Below are positions 7,788 through 15,562 of a stretch of DNA of 34,204 nt, in pieces. Made by a program: the position numbers and the translations under genes. Below the pieces are notes generated by a model that saw only the letters and a list, made by a program, of their open reading frames with translations, was not told the origin of the DNA and made no database searches. The DNA is taken from positions 1-34,204 of the forward strand of contig NZ_JAIQWX010000063.1 in the NCBI RefSeq assembly GCF_020164475.1, read 5' to 3'. Origin of the DNA: Pseudomonas sp. REP124 (GTDB taxonomy: Bacteria > Pseudomonadota > Gammaproteobacteria > Pseudomonadales > Pseudomonadaceae). Within the stretch, counting starts at the first letter, position 1. Each line of letters opens with the position of its first letter.

Positions 7788-8036
7788 GTGAAAAAAATTC
7801 TGCTTCTCGCCCTGTCCCTGACGGCCTCGCTGTCAGCTTATGCACAACAAGCTGTCGTCGCACCAGAGGCTGTTCCATACGCATACGGGATGCAACTGGA
7901 CATTGCCAAAGTTATCCACATCACGCCTACGGCTGATGTCTGTGGTCCAACTCCGGTGCAAATGACCTACCGCGATTCCCACGGTGAAACGCACGTCCTG
8001 GAATACAGCGTAACTGGTAGCGGCTGCACCAACTGA
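7788..8036 (+). CDS. DUF2790 small secreted protein
   Basis: This small protein has 82 residues with a GTG start; GGAGGA lies six bases before it. Residues 1-20 (MKKILLLALSLTASLSAYA then QQ) are a signal peptide. The mature part contains YGMQLDIAKVIH, two cysteines (in DVCGPTP and near the C-terminus, GSGCTN) that could form a disulfide, and MTYRDSHGETHVLEY. This matches the short periplasmic DUF2790 proteins that are frequent in Pseudomonas. Function is unknown; relatives are often induced by metal or other stress. It sits between cynS and cynT on the same strand, unlike the E. coli cynTSX order. Confidence 0.8.
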   Translation: MKKILLLALSLTASLSAYAQQAVVAPEAVPYAYGMQLDIAKVIHITPTADVCGPTPVQMTYRDSHGETHVLEYSVTGSGCTN

Positions 8037-8074
8037 TCATCACTCAACTTAAACAACCCTCAAAGGCAGACATC

Positions 8075-8737
8075 ATGAAAGCACTCATCGAAGGTTTTTC
8101 GAAGTTCCAAAAAGAAGCATTTCCACAACGTACCGAGCTGTTCAAGCACCTGGCCACAACGCAGACGCCAAAGACGCTGTTCATCAGCTGCTCCGACAGC
8201 CGCGTCGTTCCCGAACTGCTGACGCAACAAGAGCCGGGCGAACTGTTCGTCATTCGTAACGCGGGCAATATCGTGCCGTCCTACAGCCCTAATCCCGGTG
8301 GCGTCTCAGCCACTATCGAATACGCCGTCGCTGTGCTGGGTGTAACGGATATCGTGATCTGCGGCCACTCGGATTGCGGCGCCATGACCGCTGTCGCCAA
8401 GTGCAAATGCATGGATCACCTGCCAGCGGTTGCCGGTTGGTTGCAACATTCCGAGTCGGCAAAAGTCATCAACGAATCGCGCCCTCATGCCAGTGAAGCC
8501 GCCAAAGTAAGTTCGATGGTTCGGGAAAATGTCATCGCTCAACTGGCCAACCTTCAGACCCATCCGAGCGTGCGCCTGGCTCAGGAAAAAGGTCTGGTGA
8601 ATCTTCATGGTTGGGTCTACGACATCGGGGCTGGTTCGATCGATGCCCTGGATTCCGACAACAAGACTTTCAAGTCTCTGGTCAAGAATCCAACCACCTG
8701 TGCCGTCCAGGCTCGTCCCGCGAAAGCTGTAGCCTGA
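8075..8737 (+). CDS. cynT: Beta-class carbonic anhydrase
   Basis: The protein has 220 residues. The zinc and active-site residues are all present and fall at the E. coli CynT positions: Cys39, Asp41 and Arg43 in SCSDSRVVPE, and His98 and Cys101 in GHSDCGAM. The enzyme hydrates CO2 to bicarbonate, the cosubstrate of cyanase, so that cyanate degradation does not drain cellular bicarbonate. The ribosome site is modest (AAAGG). It lies two genes downstream of cynS. No cynX transporter is visible. Confidence 0.92.
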   Translation: MKALIEGFSKFQKEAFPQRTELFKHLATTQTPKTLFISCSDSRVVPELLTQQEPGELFVIRNAGNIVPSYSPNPGGVSATIEYAVAVLGVTDIVICGHSDCGAMTAVAKCKCMDHLPAVAGWLQHSESAKVINESRPHASEAAKVSSMVRENVIAQLANLQTHPSVRLAQEKGLVNLHGWVYDIGAGSIDALDSDNKTFKSLVKNPTTCAVQARPAKAVA

Positions 8738-8770
8738 TGCCTGGCGGGATGAGCGACTGATGCCATTGCC

Positions 8771-9576
8771 TCAAAGATCCAGCACAAGGGGGGCGTCGCC
8801 CTCCTTCGCTTGTGCAGGCACCGCGCAGCAAATCAGCACCTCCCCTTCGGCCGGCATTTCAGCCGGCAAATTCAGATAGTGCACTTCACCACTGACCAGT
8901 TTGGTACGGCATGTACCACACGATCCTCCACGACAGCTGAATTCCGGATTCAGGCCACGGCTCTCGGCCAGTTCCAAAAGGCTCCCACCACCTGGTTCCC
9001 TACGTGCCTCCTTGGATGAGGTTAGAAACAACACTTTCAGCGGACTCGTTGACGCTGGAATCTGCTCGACAGCCGGAGTCAGTTGATCCCTTTGACGGAC
9101 CAATGTCGAAGGCTCGGCTTGCTCCCGAGATGTACTGAGGACAGTTGCCGAACGCATGAACCACAGAAACGGGAAAACCGCCTGAGGGGCGGTGCGGATA
9201 TTACCGTTCATTCGATTTCGCCTTCGGGTCTTGAGATCGATACCCAATAACCCGACAGCAGCACCTTGTTTCAGTGCCCATTTGACCGGATCCCCATCGG
9301 CTGGTAGCCGATCGATCTGAAGAGTCCGCAGATCCGGTGATTCGATGAAACCTGGAGGCCCTTCGATCAACGTGGTCCAAGGCATCCTCGATCATCGACC
9401 GCACCTACGATCAGATAGGGCAGCTGGTTGTAGAGCAGGCGATGCTGGCCGGGCATATAGTCGCGGACGACTTTACGCCCAAATATCTCCATGTGATCCG
9501 CAACACCGACGCTCTGCTGCAGTAGCCGTTCACCCTCATGCCAGGGCGATGTTCCTGGCGCGTCCGATTGATTCAT
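8771..9576 (-). pseudogene. Broken pyridoxamine-oxidase-like/2Fe-2S ferredoxin fusion gene
   Basis: An intact relative would combine a PNPOx-like FMN split barrel, a flavin/NAD reductase module and a C-terminal 2Fe-2S domain. Here the frame starts well at ATG 9576 (AGAGG upstream) and encodes the barrel start, including GRKVVRDYMPGQH and LPYLIVGAVDDRG. It then needs a -1 base correction near 9387 to continue as MPWTTLIEGPPGF. A second shift near 9180 is needed to recover FGNCPQYI, which is present in another frame. The reductase module is missing altogether. The 2Fe-2S domain is intact in the last frame, with FSCRGGSCGTC and the later Cys in LICCA. I read this as a pseudogene with two frameshifts and a large internal deletion. 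A short ferredoxin-like product (8771-9385) could in principle still be made. Confidence 0.7.
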
Positions 9577-9630
9577 GATCACCTCTACGCATTGGTAACC
9601 CATCAAACTGTGAAAAGTCCGAGGATGCGA

Positions 9631-10254
9631 TTAGGGGACTTGCGGTGTCTCGTACCAGGCTTGATCAGGTGTGGCGAAACGCATTTTTTTCCGGATGAAT
9701 GCCGCATTGTCGGCACTGGTTATTTGCTCAAGCAGCAGGAATGCAACTTCAGTGGCGGTGCCTGGTCCGCTGGAAGTGATGATGTTGTCGTCAACCACTA
9801 TGGGCCTGTCGATGAAGCGAGCGCCGGTCTCCAACAGTTGACCTTTTCGCTTGCCACCTTCCTGGTGATAGGTCGTGGCGTTGCGGTCACGAAGTACGCC
9901 CGCTACACCAAGACACACGGATGACACGCATACGCTGGCGACCGGTTTACCCGACTCGACAAAGTGGCGAATGGTGTCCAGAAAGGGCTCGCTCAGTGCC
10001 TCCTCATAGAAACCTGAAGGCTCAAATCCTCCCGGCAAGGCCAAGGCATCGAAACTGCTTACGTCCACTTCGCTCAACAGAAAGCTGGGGTTAAGCGTAA
10101 GGCCGAATGTGGTCACTATCTTTTTACGAAGGCCTGCATTTACCAGCTCAATGGGGTATTCACCCAGCAAGTCGGCCCATCCGAGTACGTCCGTGAAAGC
10201 AGCCATTTCCAACGGCTCAACACCGTTTGCCAGCAACATAAGCACGCGTTTCAT
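9631..10254 (-). CDS. DJ-1/PfpI family protein (ThiJ-like)
   Basis: The protein has 207 residues, the usual size for single-domain DJ-1/PfpI proteins. The nucleophile-elbow cysteine is Cys109 in VASVCVSSVC, and the conserved glutamate region is GVEPLE (Glu13/Glu16). Relatives act as glyoxalases/deglycases, chaperones or isonitrile hydratases, and the exact activity cannot be assigned. The ATG is preceded by AGAGG. A 9-bp inverted repeat (CTTGGAGCG ... CGCTCCAAG, 10271-10313) lies just upstream and may be a regulator site. The gene is divergent from the secreted hydrolase. Confidence 0.82.
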   Translation of the reverse strand: MKRVLMLLANGVEPLEMAAFTDVLGWADLLGEYPIELVNAGLRKKIVTTFGLTLNPSFLLSEVDVSSFDALALPGGFEPSGFYEEALSEPFLDTIRHFVESGKPVASVCVSSVCLGVAGVLRDRNATTYHQEGGKRKGQLLETGARFIDRPIVVDDNIITSSGPGTATEVAFLLLEQITSADNAAFIRKKMRFATPDQAWYETPQVP

Positions 10255-10270
10255 GTCATAGAACCTCTGC

Positions 10271-10313
10271 CTTGGAGCGAATAACCGTCTGTGTTGCCAT
10301 GCTCCGCTCCAAG
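10271..10313. promoter_or_regulatory. Inverted repeat upstream of DJ-1 gene
   Basis: CTTGGAGCG (10271-10279) and CGCTCCAAG (10305-10313) are perfect complements separated by 25 bases. They lie 17-59 bases upstream of the DJ-1/PfpI start. This could be an operator or a leader hairpin; sequence alone does not decide. Confidence 0.4.
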
Positions 10314-10380
10314 CGCAATTGAGGGAACGACCACAAAATACAATCCACTATTTCACGGTCTGAAATGCCCGATTTTCGTT

Positions 10381-10415
10381 TGTATCAGTCTGTAGCTCAG
10401 GCTCTCGCAGATACA
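10381..10415 (+). promoter_or_regulatory. Candidate operator TGTATC-N23-GATACA upstream of hydrolase
   Basis: TGTATC (10381-10386) and GATACA (10410-10415) are 23 bases apart, about 100 bases upstream of the hydrolase ATG. The cupin gene has the same arrangement at 6010-6044. A second shared block downstream (10431-10454 here, 5981-6004 on the minus strand there) matches 19 of 24 bases. Confidence 0.45.
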
Positions 10416-10516
10416 TTTCCATGCGCACAACGGGTCGCCCAGACACATACGAGACAACACATCCGGTTCAAATGGGCCTGTCGCTTCTCCTCTCTCCTCA
10501 CATACAGGAACACCGA

Positions 10517-11293
10517 ATGAACAAGTTATTCGCAGGTCTGGCGCTCACTGCGGCAATGTTCAGTGCTACCGCGGCACTGGCGGCTCCAGTTAAACCAACC
10601 GTTGTGTTGGTGCACGGTGCCTTCGCCGACTCCAGCAGCTGGAACGGCGTCGTCAAGATTCTGGAAAAAGATGGCTACCCGGTGATCGCTGCTTCGAACC
10701 CACTGCGATCCCTCAAGGGTGACGCGCAGTCCGTGGCGGATGTGTTGGCGAGCATCAAAACCCCTGTGGTCCTGGTTGGGCATTCCTACGGTGGCCCGGT
10801 GATCAGTGAGGCTGCCTACGGTAAAGCCAACGTCAAAGCGCTGGTGTACGTCGCAGCAGTTGCACCAGAGGCCGGAGAATCCACCGCAGACCTGGCAGGC
10901 CGGTTCCCAGGTAACACCTTGGGTCCAACGCTGGCTCCGCCCGTTGAACTGGCCGACGGCGGTAAGGATTTGTACATCCAGCAGGACAAATTCCACGATC
11001 AGTTCGCCGCGGATGTTTCGAATGCCGATGCAAGACTGATGGCCGCAACCCAGCGCCCAGTGACCGTGGCAGCGCTCAATGAGGCATCGAGCGAGCCCGC
11101 CTGGAAAACCGTTCCGTCCTATTTTGTTTATGGCGACAAGGACAAGAACATTCCTGCACAAGCGCAAGCATTCATGGCAGAGCGGGCGCACGCGAAGAAG
11201 ACCGTTGTGGTCAAAGGCGCATCACACGTGGTGATGGTGTCGAATCCGAAGGTCGTAGCGAGCCTGATTGAAACAGCTGCTACTGCTAATTAA
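10517..11293 (+). CDS. Secreted alpha/beta-fold hydrolase
   Basis: The protein has 258 residues. Residues 1-23 form a signal peptide ending ALAA. The mature part is a compact alpha/beta hydrolase: oxyanion-hole motif LVHGAFADSSSW, nucleophile elbow GHSYGG with Ser90, an acid in YGDKDKN (Asp207 or Asp209) and catalytic His237 in GASHVV. It is probably a periplasmic esterase or lactonase-type enzyme with unknown substrate. The frame is open to 10421, but the ATG at 10517 has AGGAA upstream and starts the signal peptide. It is convergent with the tandem LysR genes and shares upstream elements with the cupin gene at 5427. Confidence 0.85.
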   Translation: MNKLFAGLALTAAMFSATAALAAPVKPTVVLVHGAFADSSSWNGVVKILEKDGYPVIAASNPLRSLKGDAQSVADVLASIKTPVVLVGHSYGGPVISEAAYGKANVKALVYVAAVAPEAGESTADLAGRFPGNTLGPTLAPPVELADGGKDLYIQQDKFHDQFAADVSNADARLMAATQRPVTVAALNEASSEPAWKTVPSYFVYGDKDKNIPAQAQAFMAERAHAKKTVVVKGASHVVMVSNPKVVASLIETAATAN

Positions 11294-11331
11294 CCATTTG
11301 CAGCGCCGCTCAGTACCCGGGGGCGTTGTAA

Positions 11332-12246
11332 TCATTCAAGAGCATCCGGCTTCATGGCCGGATGCTCGCGCAGGCCATCGACAATAAAATCCACGAAACT
11401 GCGAACCCGCATTGAGGCCTTGCGTCCCTCGCGGTACACCACATGCACCGGCATCGCCGGCAATTCATAAGGCTGTAAAACCCGGCGCAACCGCCCACTT
11501 CTCAGATAGTCATACAACGGATAGCTCAAACAACGAGTAATCCCTGCGCCATTGGCAGTGGCATCAATAGCCGCCTGAACCGTTGCGCAACTTATTCGAG
11601 TCCGTGCCTTCACGGGGTTCACGACACCGTCTTCTAGAAAATCCCACTGGATCTTTTCCCGATAAGCACGCGTGGCCACTAATCGATGATCTCGCAAATC
11701 GTCTGGCACTTTCGGTTCACCATGCGCCTCAAGATACGCAGGACTGCTGCATACCATCGAACGCACGTGCCCCACTTTGCGTGCGACCAACGATGAGTTT
11801 GGAAGGTCACCGACCAGCACAGCCACATCGATCCCCTCCTCATTCATGTTCGGAATCCGATCATGGTATTGGGCGTAAAGATTCACTTCAGGGTATTGAT
11901 CCATGTAGCTCGATAGCAACGGGGTCATGACATGCCGGCTGAACAGCAATGGCAACAGAACCTTGAGGTTGCCCTGTGCCTGAACATGTAGCCCCTTGGC
12001 CGAAGCTTCGGCGTCCTCAATACCCTTGAGGATGCGAGAACAGTCTGCCATGAAGCCAGCGCCCGCCTCGGTCAGCGTTACCCCACGCGTGCTGCGTTGT
12101 AGCAGCGCAACACCGAGTCGCTCCTCCAGGCGGGCAATAGCGCGCACGACCGTCGGCCCGGATACGTCAAGACGTCGGGCTGCAGCGGCCAGACTTGGAT
12201 GCTCCGATAGCGCTTCGAACATCAGCATTTCATGGTATCGATCCAT
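11332..12246 (-). CDS. LysR-family regulator, second of an overlapping pair
   Basis: The protein has 304 residues. The N-terminal helix-turn-helix (about residues 1-60, PSLAAAARRLDVSGPTVVRA) is followed by a periplasmic-binding-protein-like effector domain. It resembles the subgroup that represses or activates small stress and detoxification genes. Its ATG shares its A with the TGA of the upstream LysR gene (TGATG at 12244-12248), so the two are translationally coupled. The two regulators are paralogous over their length. Targets are not evident; the hydrolase, DJ-1, GST and cupin genes nearby are candidates. Confidence 0.9.
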   Translation of the reverse strand: MDRYHEMLMFEALSEHPSLAAAARRLDVSGPTVVRAIARLEERLGVALLQRSTRGVTLTEAGAGFMADCSRILKGIEDAEASAKGLHVQAQGNLKVLLPLLFSRHVMTPLLSSYMDQYPEVNLYAQYHDRIPNMNEEGIDVAVLVGDLPNSSLVARKVGHVRSMVCSSPAYLEAHGEPKVPDDLRDHRLVATRAYREKIQWDFLEDGVVNPVKARTRISCATVQAAIDATANGAGITRCLSYPLYDYLRSGRLRRVLQPYELPAMPVHVVYREGRKASMRVRSFVDFIVDGLREHPAMKPDALE

Positions 12247-13166
12247 CAGTGTGAACCCTTCACCACAGCTTTAAGCGCCGTATCTCGTCCCAATCGATCC
12301 ACAAGAAAATCTACAAAGGTACGCACCTTCGCGGGGATTCGACTGCCTTTGAGGTACACCACCTGAATCGGCAGTGCTGGTGGTTCGAACTCTTCGAGCA
12401 CCAACTCCAACTCACCCGCTGCAACCTGGCCAGCAACTTGATAAGACAGAACCCTGGTGATGCCCCAGCCGGTGCTCGCGATATTGATGGCGGCTTGATT
12501 AGCGGTGACGACCAGGCGGGGTTCGAATCGGAAGCTGAGCTCGTTGCCTTCATTGTCAAATTGCCAGTCGCTCAGCAGATGGCTGGCCGAGGACATGACA
12601 ATGTTGGCTGTGCTCAATTCGCCCGGATGGCGTGGTTTCCCATAGCGCTGAAAATACTCGGGAGTGCCACATATCACCTGACGGACTTCACCGACCTTGA
12701 TGGCGTGCTGATTATTTTCGTGCAGATGGCCGATCCGGATTGCGACATCAATCCCCTCGTCAGCCATGTTGACCACCCGATCAACCAGCAAGGCATTGAC
12801 ATGAACCGAGGGAAACTGGTCGACGTATTCCGCCAGAAGTGGCGCGATGTACAACTCGCCAAACAGCACCGACGCCGTCACGGTCAAATGTCCGCAGGGA
12901 ATCGAATAGCTGCCGGCGGCGGCCTCTTCCGCTTCTTCAACCTCACTCAATATCCGTCGACAGTCTTCCAGATAGCGTTGTCCTGCTTCCGTCAGATGCA
13001 AACTGCGGGTCGTTCGAGACAAAAGCTGAGTGCCGATTCGTTCTTCCATCGCGGCGATGGCGCGAGTGACACTGGGGGGCGAGATGTTCAGCAGACGAGC
13101 CGCGGCAGCAAAGCCCTCCTCCTCGGCGACCGCCATGAAGATCTGCATTTCCTGAAAACGATCCAT
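12246..13166 (-). CDS. LysR-family regulator, first of an overlapping pair
   Basis: The protein has 306 residues. The N-terminal helix-turn-helix (EGFAAAARLLNISPPSVTRA) and a LysR substrate-binding domain are clear. The frame is open to 13262, but the family N-terminus begins at MDRFQEMQIF, so I chose ATG 13166. Only a weak AAGGT precedes it. Its stop overlaps the start of the next LysR gene by one base. Upstream is a strong hairpin (13327-13358) that separates it from the glutathione S-transferase gene, so the pair probably has its own promoter in 13167-13326. Confidence 0.9.
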   Translation of the reverse strand: MDRFQEMQIFMAVAEEEGFAAAARLLNISPPSVTRAIAAMEERIGTQLLSRTTRSLHLTEAGQRYLEDCRRILSEVEEAEEAAAGSYSIPCGHLTVTASVLFGELYIAPLLAEYVDQFPSVHVNALLVDRVVNMADEGIDVAIRIGHLHENNQHAIKVGEVRQVICGTPEYFQRYGKPRHPGELSTANIVMSSASHLLSDWQFDNEGNELSFRFEPRLVVTANQAAINIASTGWGITRVLSYQVAGQVAAGELELVLEEFEPPALPIQVVYLKGSRIPAKVRTFVDFLVDRLGRDTALKAVVKGSH

Positions 13167-13326
13167 AAGCGACCTTTTTTTGATGAAAGCAATCCGGTGC
13201 ACTTGAACGCTACAGCGTACTGAACGGGTTGTAATTATCGTTTGCTCAAATGCTTTTCGCACAACCGTGATATCGGCTGCAATTACAGAAACCGATCAAA
13301 AGAAAATTGGGGGAACAGGAAACGCC

Positions 13327-13358
13327 GAAGCTTGCCGGGGGTAATCCCGGCAAGCTTC
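13327..13358 (-). terminator. Hairpin downstream of GST gene
   Basis: A perfect 13-bp stem, GAAGCTTGCCGGG with its complement and loop GGTAAT, lies 13 bases past the GST stop. No T-run follows in the direction of GST transcription, so it may be an RNA-stabilising hairpin or a Rho-assisted terminator. Confidence 0.6.
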
Positions 13359-13370
13359 CAAACGATTGGC

Positions 13371-14000
13371 TCAAGCCTCTTGCAAGCCCTTCGCGGTGCG
13401 TTGCATGCCCACGAAGTTTGGCAGAGCTTCGATGCTGCTCAGCCAGGCACGAACACTGGGGTAATCAGTCAGGGCGACATTGCCTTCAGGCGCGTGGGAG
13501 ATATAGGTATACGCGGCAACGTCAGCGACGGTTGGCGAACTTCCAGCCAGGAATTTGCTCTGCCCCAACTCCTGTTCCATGACTTTGAGCAAATTGTGAG
13601 ACTTGCTGATGGCATCCTCAGCGTTGTAGCCGGCGCCGAAAACGGTAATCAGACGAGCAGTGGCAGGTCCCGAGTTGATCTGGCCCGCAGCAACGGAAAG
13701 CCAGCGCTGGACTTTCGCTTGCTCCAATGGATCGCTTGGCAGCCATTGACCCTCGCCATATTTGGCAGCCAGGTAAACCAGAATCGCATTGGAGTCCGCC
13801 AGAATCGAGCCGTTGTCATCAATCACCGGCACTTGACCGAGGCTGTTCATGGCCAGGAATTCAGGCGTTTTGTGTGCGCCTTTCATCAAGTCGACAAATA
13901 CCAACTCGGTAGGAACACCGAGCAGAGACAACATCAACTCAACGCGATGCGCGTGGCCGGACAGAGGATGGCGATACAGCTTGATTGGTTGCTGGGACAT
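13371..14000 (-). CDS. Glutathione S-transferase family protein
   Basis: The protein has 209 residues. The N-terminal thioredoxin-like domain (about residues 5-80) includes LYRHPLSGHAHRVELML and the cis-proline/glutathione-binding stretch GQVPVIDD followed by DSNAIL. The C-terminal helical domain ends with the N-capping region SPTVADVAAY. It should conjugate or reduce electrophiles with glutathione in the cytoplasm. Its ATG has CGGAG upstream. Glutathione reductase lies about 1.5 kb away beyond cynR, which fits a thiol-based detoxification role for this block. Confidence 0.9.
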   Translation of the reverse strand: MSQQPIKLYRHPLSGHAHRVELMLSLLGVPTELVFVDLMKGAHKTPEFLAMNSLGQVPVIDDNGSILADSNAILVYLAAKYGEGQWLPSDPLEQAKVQRWLSVAAGQINSGPATARLITVFGAGYNAEDAISKSHNLLKVMEQELGQSKFLAGSSPTVADVAAYTYISHAPEGNVALTDYPSVRAWLSSIEALPNFVGMQRTAKGLQEA

Positions 14001-14107
14001 GACGTACTCCGATTGTTATGGACATTCGACTCGGTGATCGCGTCGATGGCGCTATCTTGCTCTGCCCTCGGAAACAGCGGAATGACCAGCAATTACAATC
14101 CAGCATT

Positions 14108-15007
14108 TCATCCTGCGTAATTATCGATGCCCGCGGTGGTACCCAGCATCAAGTCCATGAAGGCGACCGACGCAGCACTGTGATAGTTGTTTTTACGCCT
14201 TAGAAGCGCGGCTCCGCGATGGGGTCCCTTGTCCAGCAAAGCGATCTTGCGCAGGGCGCGATCCTGGGTAGCGATAGGTTCAGGAAGAATGGTGGCAACC
14301 GCTGTATGCCGAATGACCTCCAGCAAGGTATTCACGGAATTCACTTCAATCGCCACTTTGGGAGTGATCTGCGCTTTGGCAAAAAACTCGTCAATGCTGA
14401 CCCGCGTGACGAAGTCTGGGGTCAGTAGCGCATATTCGAGCTGAGCGAGCTGCTCCGTGGTCAATGCGCTCTTGCACTCATACAGCGGATGGTCGCATCC
14501 CACCATCAAACCCAGGGTTTCGGTGAAAGCCGGAATGGACTCGATGTCTGGATTTCGAACCTGGTCAAACGCAATGGCGATATCCAATGAATCATCCGCC
14601 AGGCCTGTTTCGATGTCCGCCATCGACAACTCGAATATTTCGAGATGAATGTTTGGGTAGTGGCTCATGTAATCGCGCACCAAGGGCCCCACAAGGTACG
14701 CCATGAACGTCGGCGTCATGGCTAGACGCAAGGTACCGCGAGAAAGGTCCTTCACATCGTGCAATGCACGCTTGCCAGCTGCCAACTCCACCAGCACGCG
14801 ACGTGCACACGCGATATAGGCCTCCCCGGCATCGGTCGCCCTCACCGTACGTGAGGTTCGATCGAAAAGTACTACGCCGAGGGTTTCTTCCAGCTGCCGG
14901 ATCTGTTGAGACAGCGTCGGTTGGGACACATGCAGCACCTGCGCAGCACGAGTGAAACCGCCGTGATCCGCCACTGCCAGCAAATAGCGCAAGTGTCGTA
15001 GCAGCAT
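14108..15007 (-). CDS. cynR: LysR-family regulator of the cyanate operon
   Basis: The protein has 299 residues and close similarity to E. coli CynR along its length. The N-terminus MLLRHLRYLLAVADHGGFT, the helix-turn-helix segment HVSQPTLSQQIRQLEE, the GKRALHDVKDLSRG linker and the C-terminal LLRRKNN all match the CynR pattern. CynR activates cynTS with cyanate as inducer and represses its own gene. AGGAGGG precedes the ATG. The gene is not next to cynS: it lies 6.4 kb to the right of cynS, with unrelated genes between. Its promoter region carries the same 54-base block as the cynS promoter. Confidence 0.85.
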   Translation of the reverse strand: MLLRHLRYLLAVADHGGFTRAAQVLHVSQPTLSQQIRQLEETLGVVLFDRTSRTVRATDAGEAYIACARRVLVELAAGKRALHDVKDLSRGTLRLAMTPTFMAYLVGPLVRDYMSHYPNIHLEIFELSMADIETGLADDSLDIAIAFDQVRNPDIESIPAFTETLGLMVGCDHPLYECKSALTTEQLAQLEYALLTPDFVTRVSIDEFFAKAQITPKVAIEVNSVNTLLEVIRHTAVATILPEPIATQDRALRKIALLDKGPHRGAALLRRKNNYHSAASVAFMDLMLGTTAGIDNYAG

Positions 15008-15018
15008 GTGAACGCCCT

Positions 15019-15072
15019 CCTATAGGAACCACTAATACATCGCATTGTATATCGGCCACGGATGCTATCGGT
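15019..15072 (-). promoter_or_regulatory. CynR-type control region, copy 2 (upstream of cynR)
   Basis: This block is the second member of the direct repeat with 7101-7154, with 41 of 54 positions identical, no gaps and an offset of exactly 7,918 bases. The left end overlaps the cynR ribosome-binding region. By analogy with E. coli it should mediate CynR autoregulation. It could also act on genes to its right, of which glutathione reductase is the first clear one. Confidence 0.7.
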
Positions 15073-15282
15073 TTATCGCTATTCGGCACCGGTTTGACTT
15101 TCTGATGCCAGCCAGCAAATCAGAATCTTCCAGGACCTTTCTGAATGGATTGTTTCATCCAGCACAATTGAGTCGTAACAACCCTGCTTATTCTCTAATC
15201 ATTCCTGAATAGCGAGACTGATCAACACAAGCAATTGACTGAGTTCGGGTCATTGAAACGTTGCTCAACCGGGAGTCCACTC

Positions 15283-15561
15283 ATGATTGATGTCACTCAT
15301 TCTTGCGAACAGAACCGCTGGTTGGACAATCCGGCCATGGCGCACACCGAATACGAGAGCAGTTATTTATTGCCGCAAATGATGGGTGCGCTGGCCAGCG
15401 AATCAGGGTCGGTTCCAGTTGGGCACCACTGGAAAAAACCTGGGTACAGGATTTCTTTCATGAGTCTGCTCGCTCCAATCCTGTGCGCCATAAAGCTTCG
15501 TTTTTCTCTCCTGAATCACGTTGGCCAGCACAGACGCCGTGCAAACTTCCCAGAGAATTGA
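15283..15561 (+). CDS. Hypothetical 92-residue protein upstream of gor
   Basis: The open frame from ATG 15283 has GGGAG seven bases upstream. It ends one base before the gor start codon, so it could be translationally coupled to gor. The product (MIDVTHSCEQNRWLDNPAMA at the N-terminus) has a hydrophobic stretch near the middle (MSLLAPILCAI) and a basic C-terminus. I do not recognise a family. The good ribosome site and close spacing support a gene. The unremarkable composition and lack of any motif leave open that it is chance or a remnant. Confidence 0.35.
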   Translation: MIDVTHSCEQNRWLDNPAMAHTEYESSYLLPQMMGALASESGSVPVGHHWKKPGYRISFMSLLAPILCAIKLRFSLLNHVGQHRRRANFPEN

Positions 15562-15562
15562 G

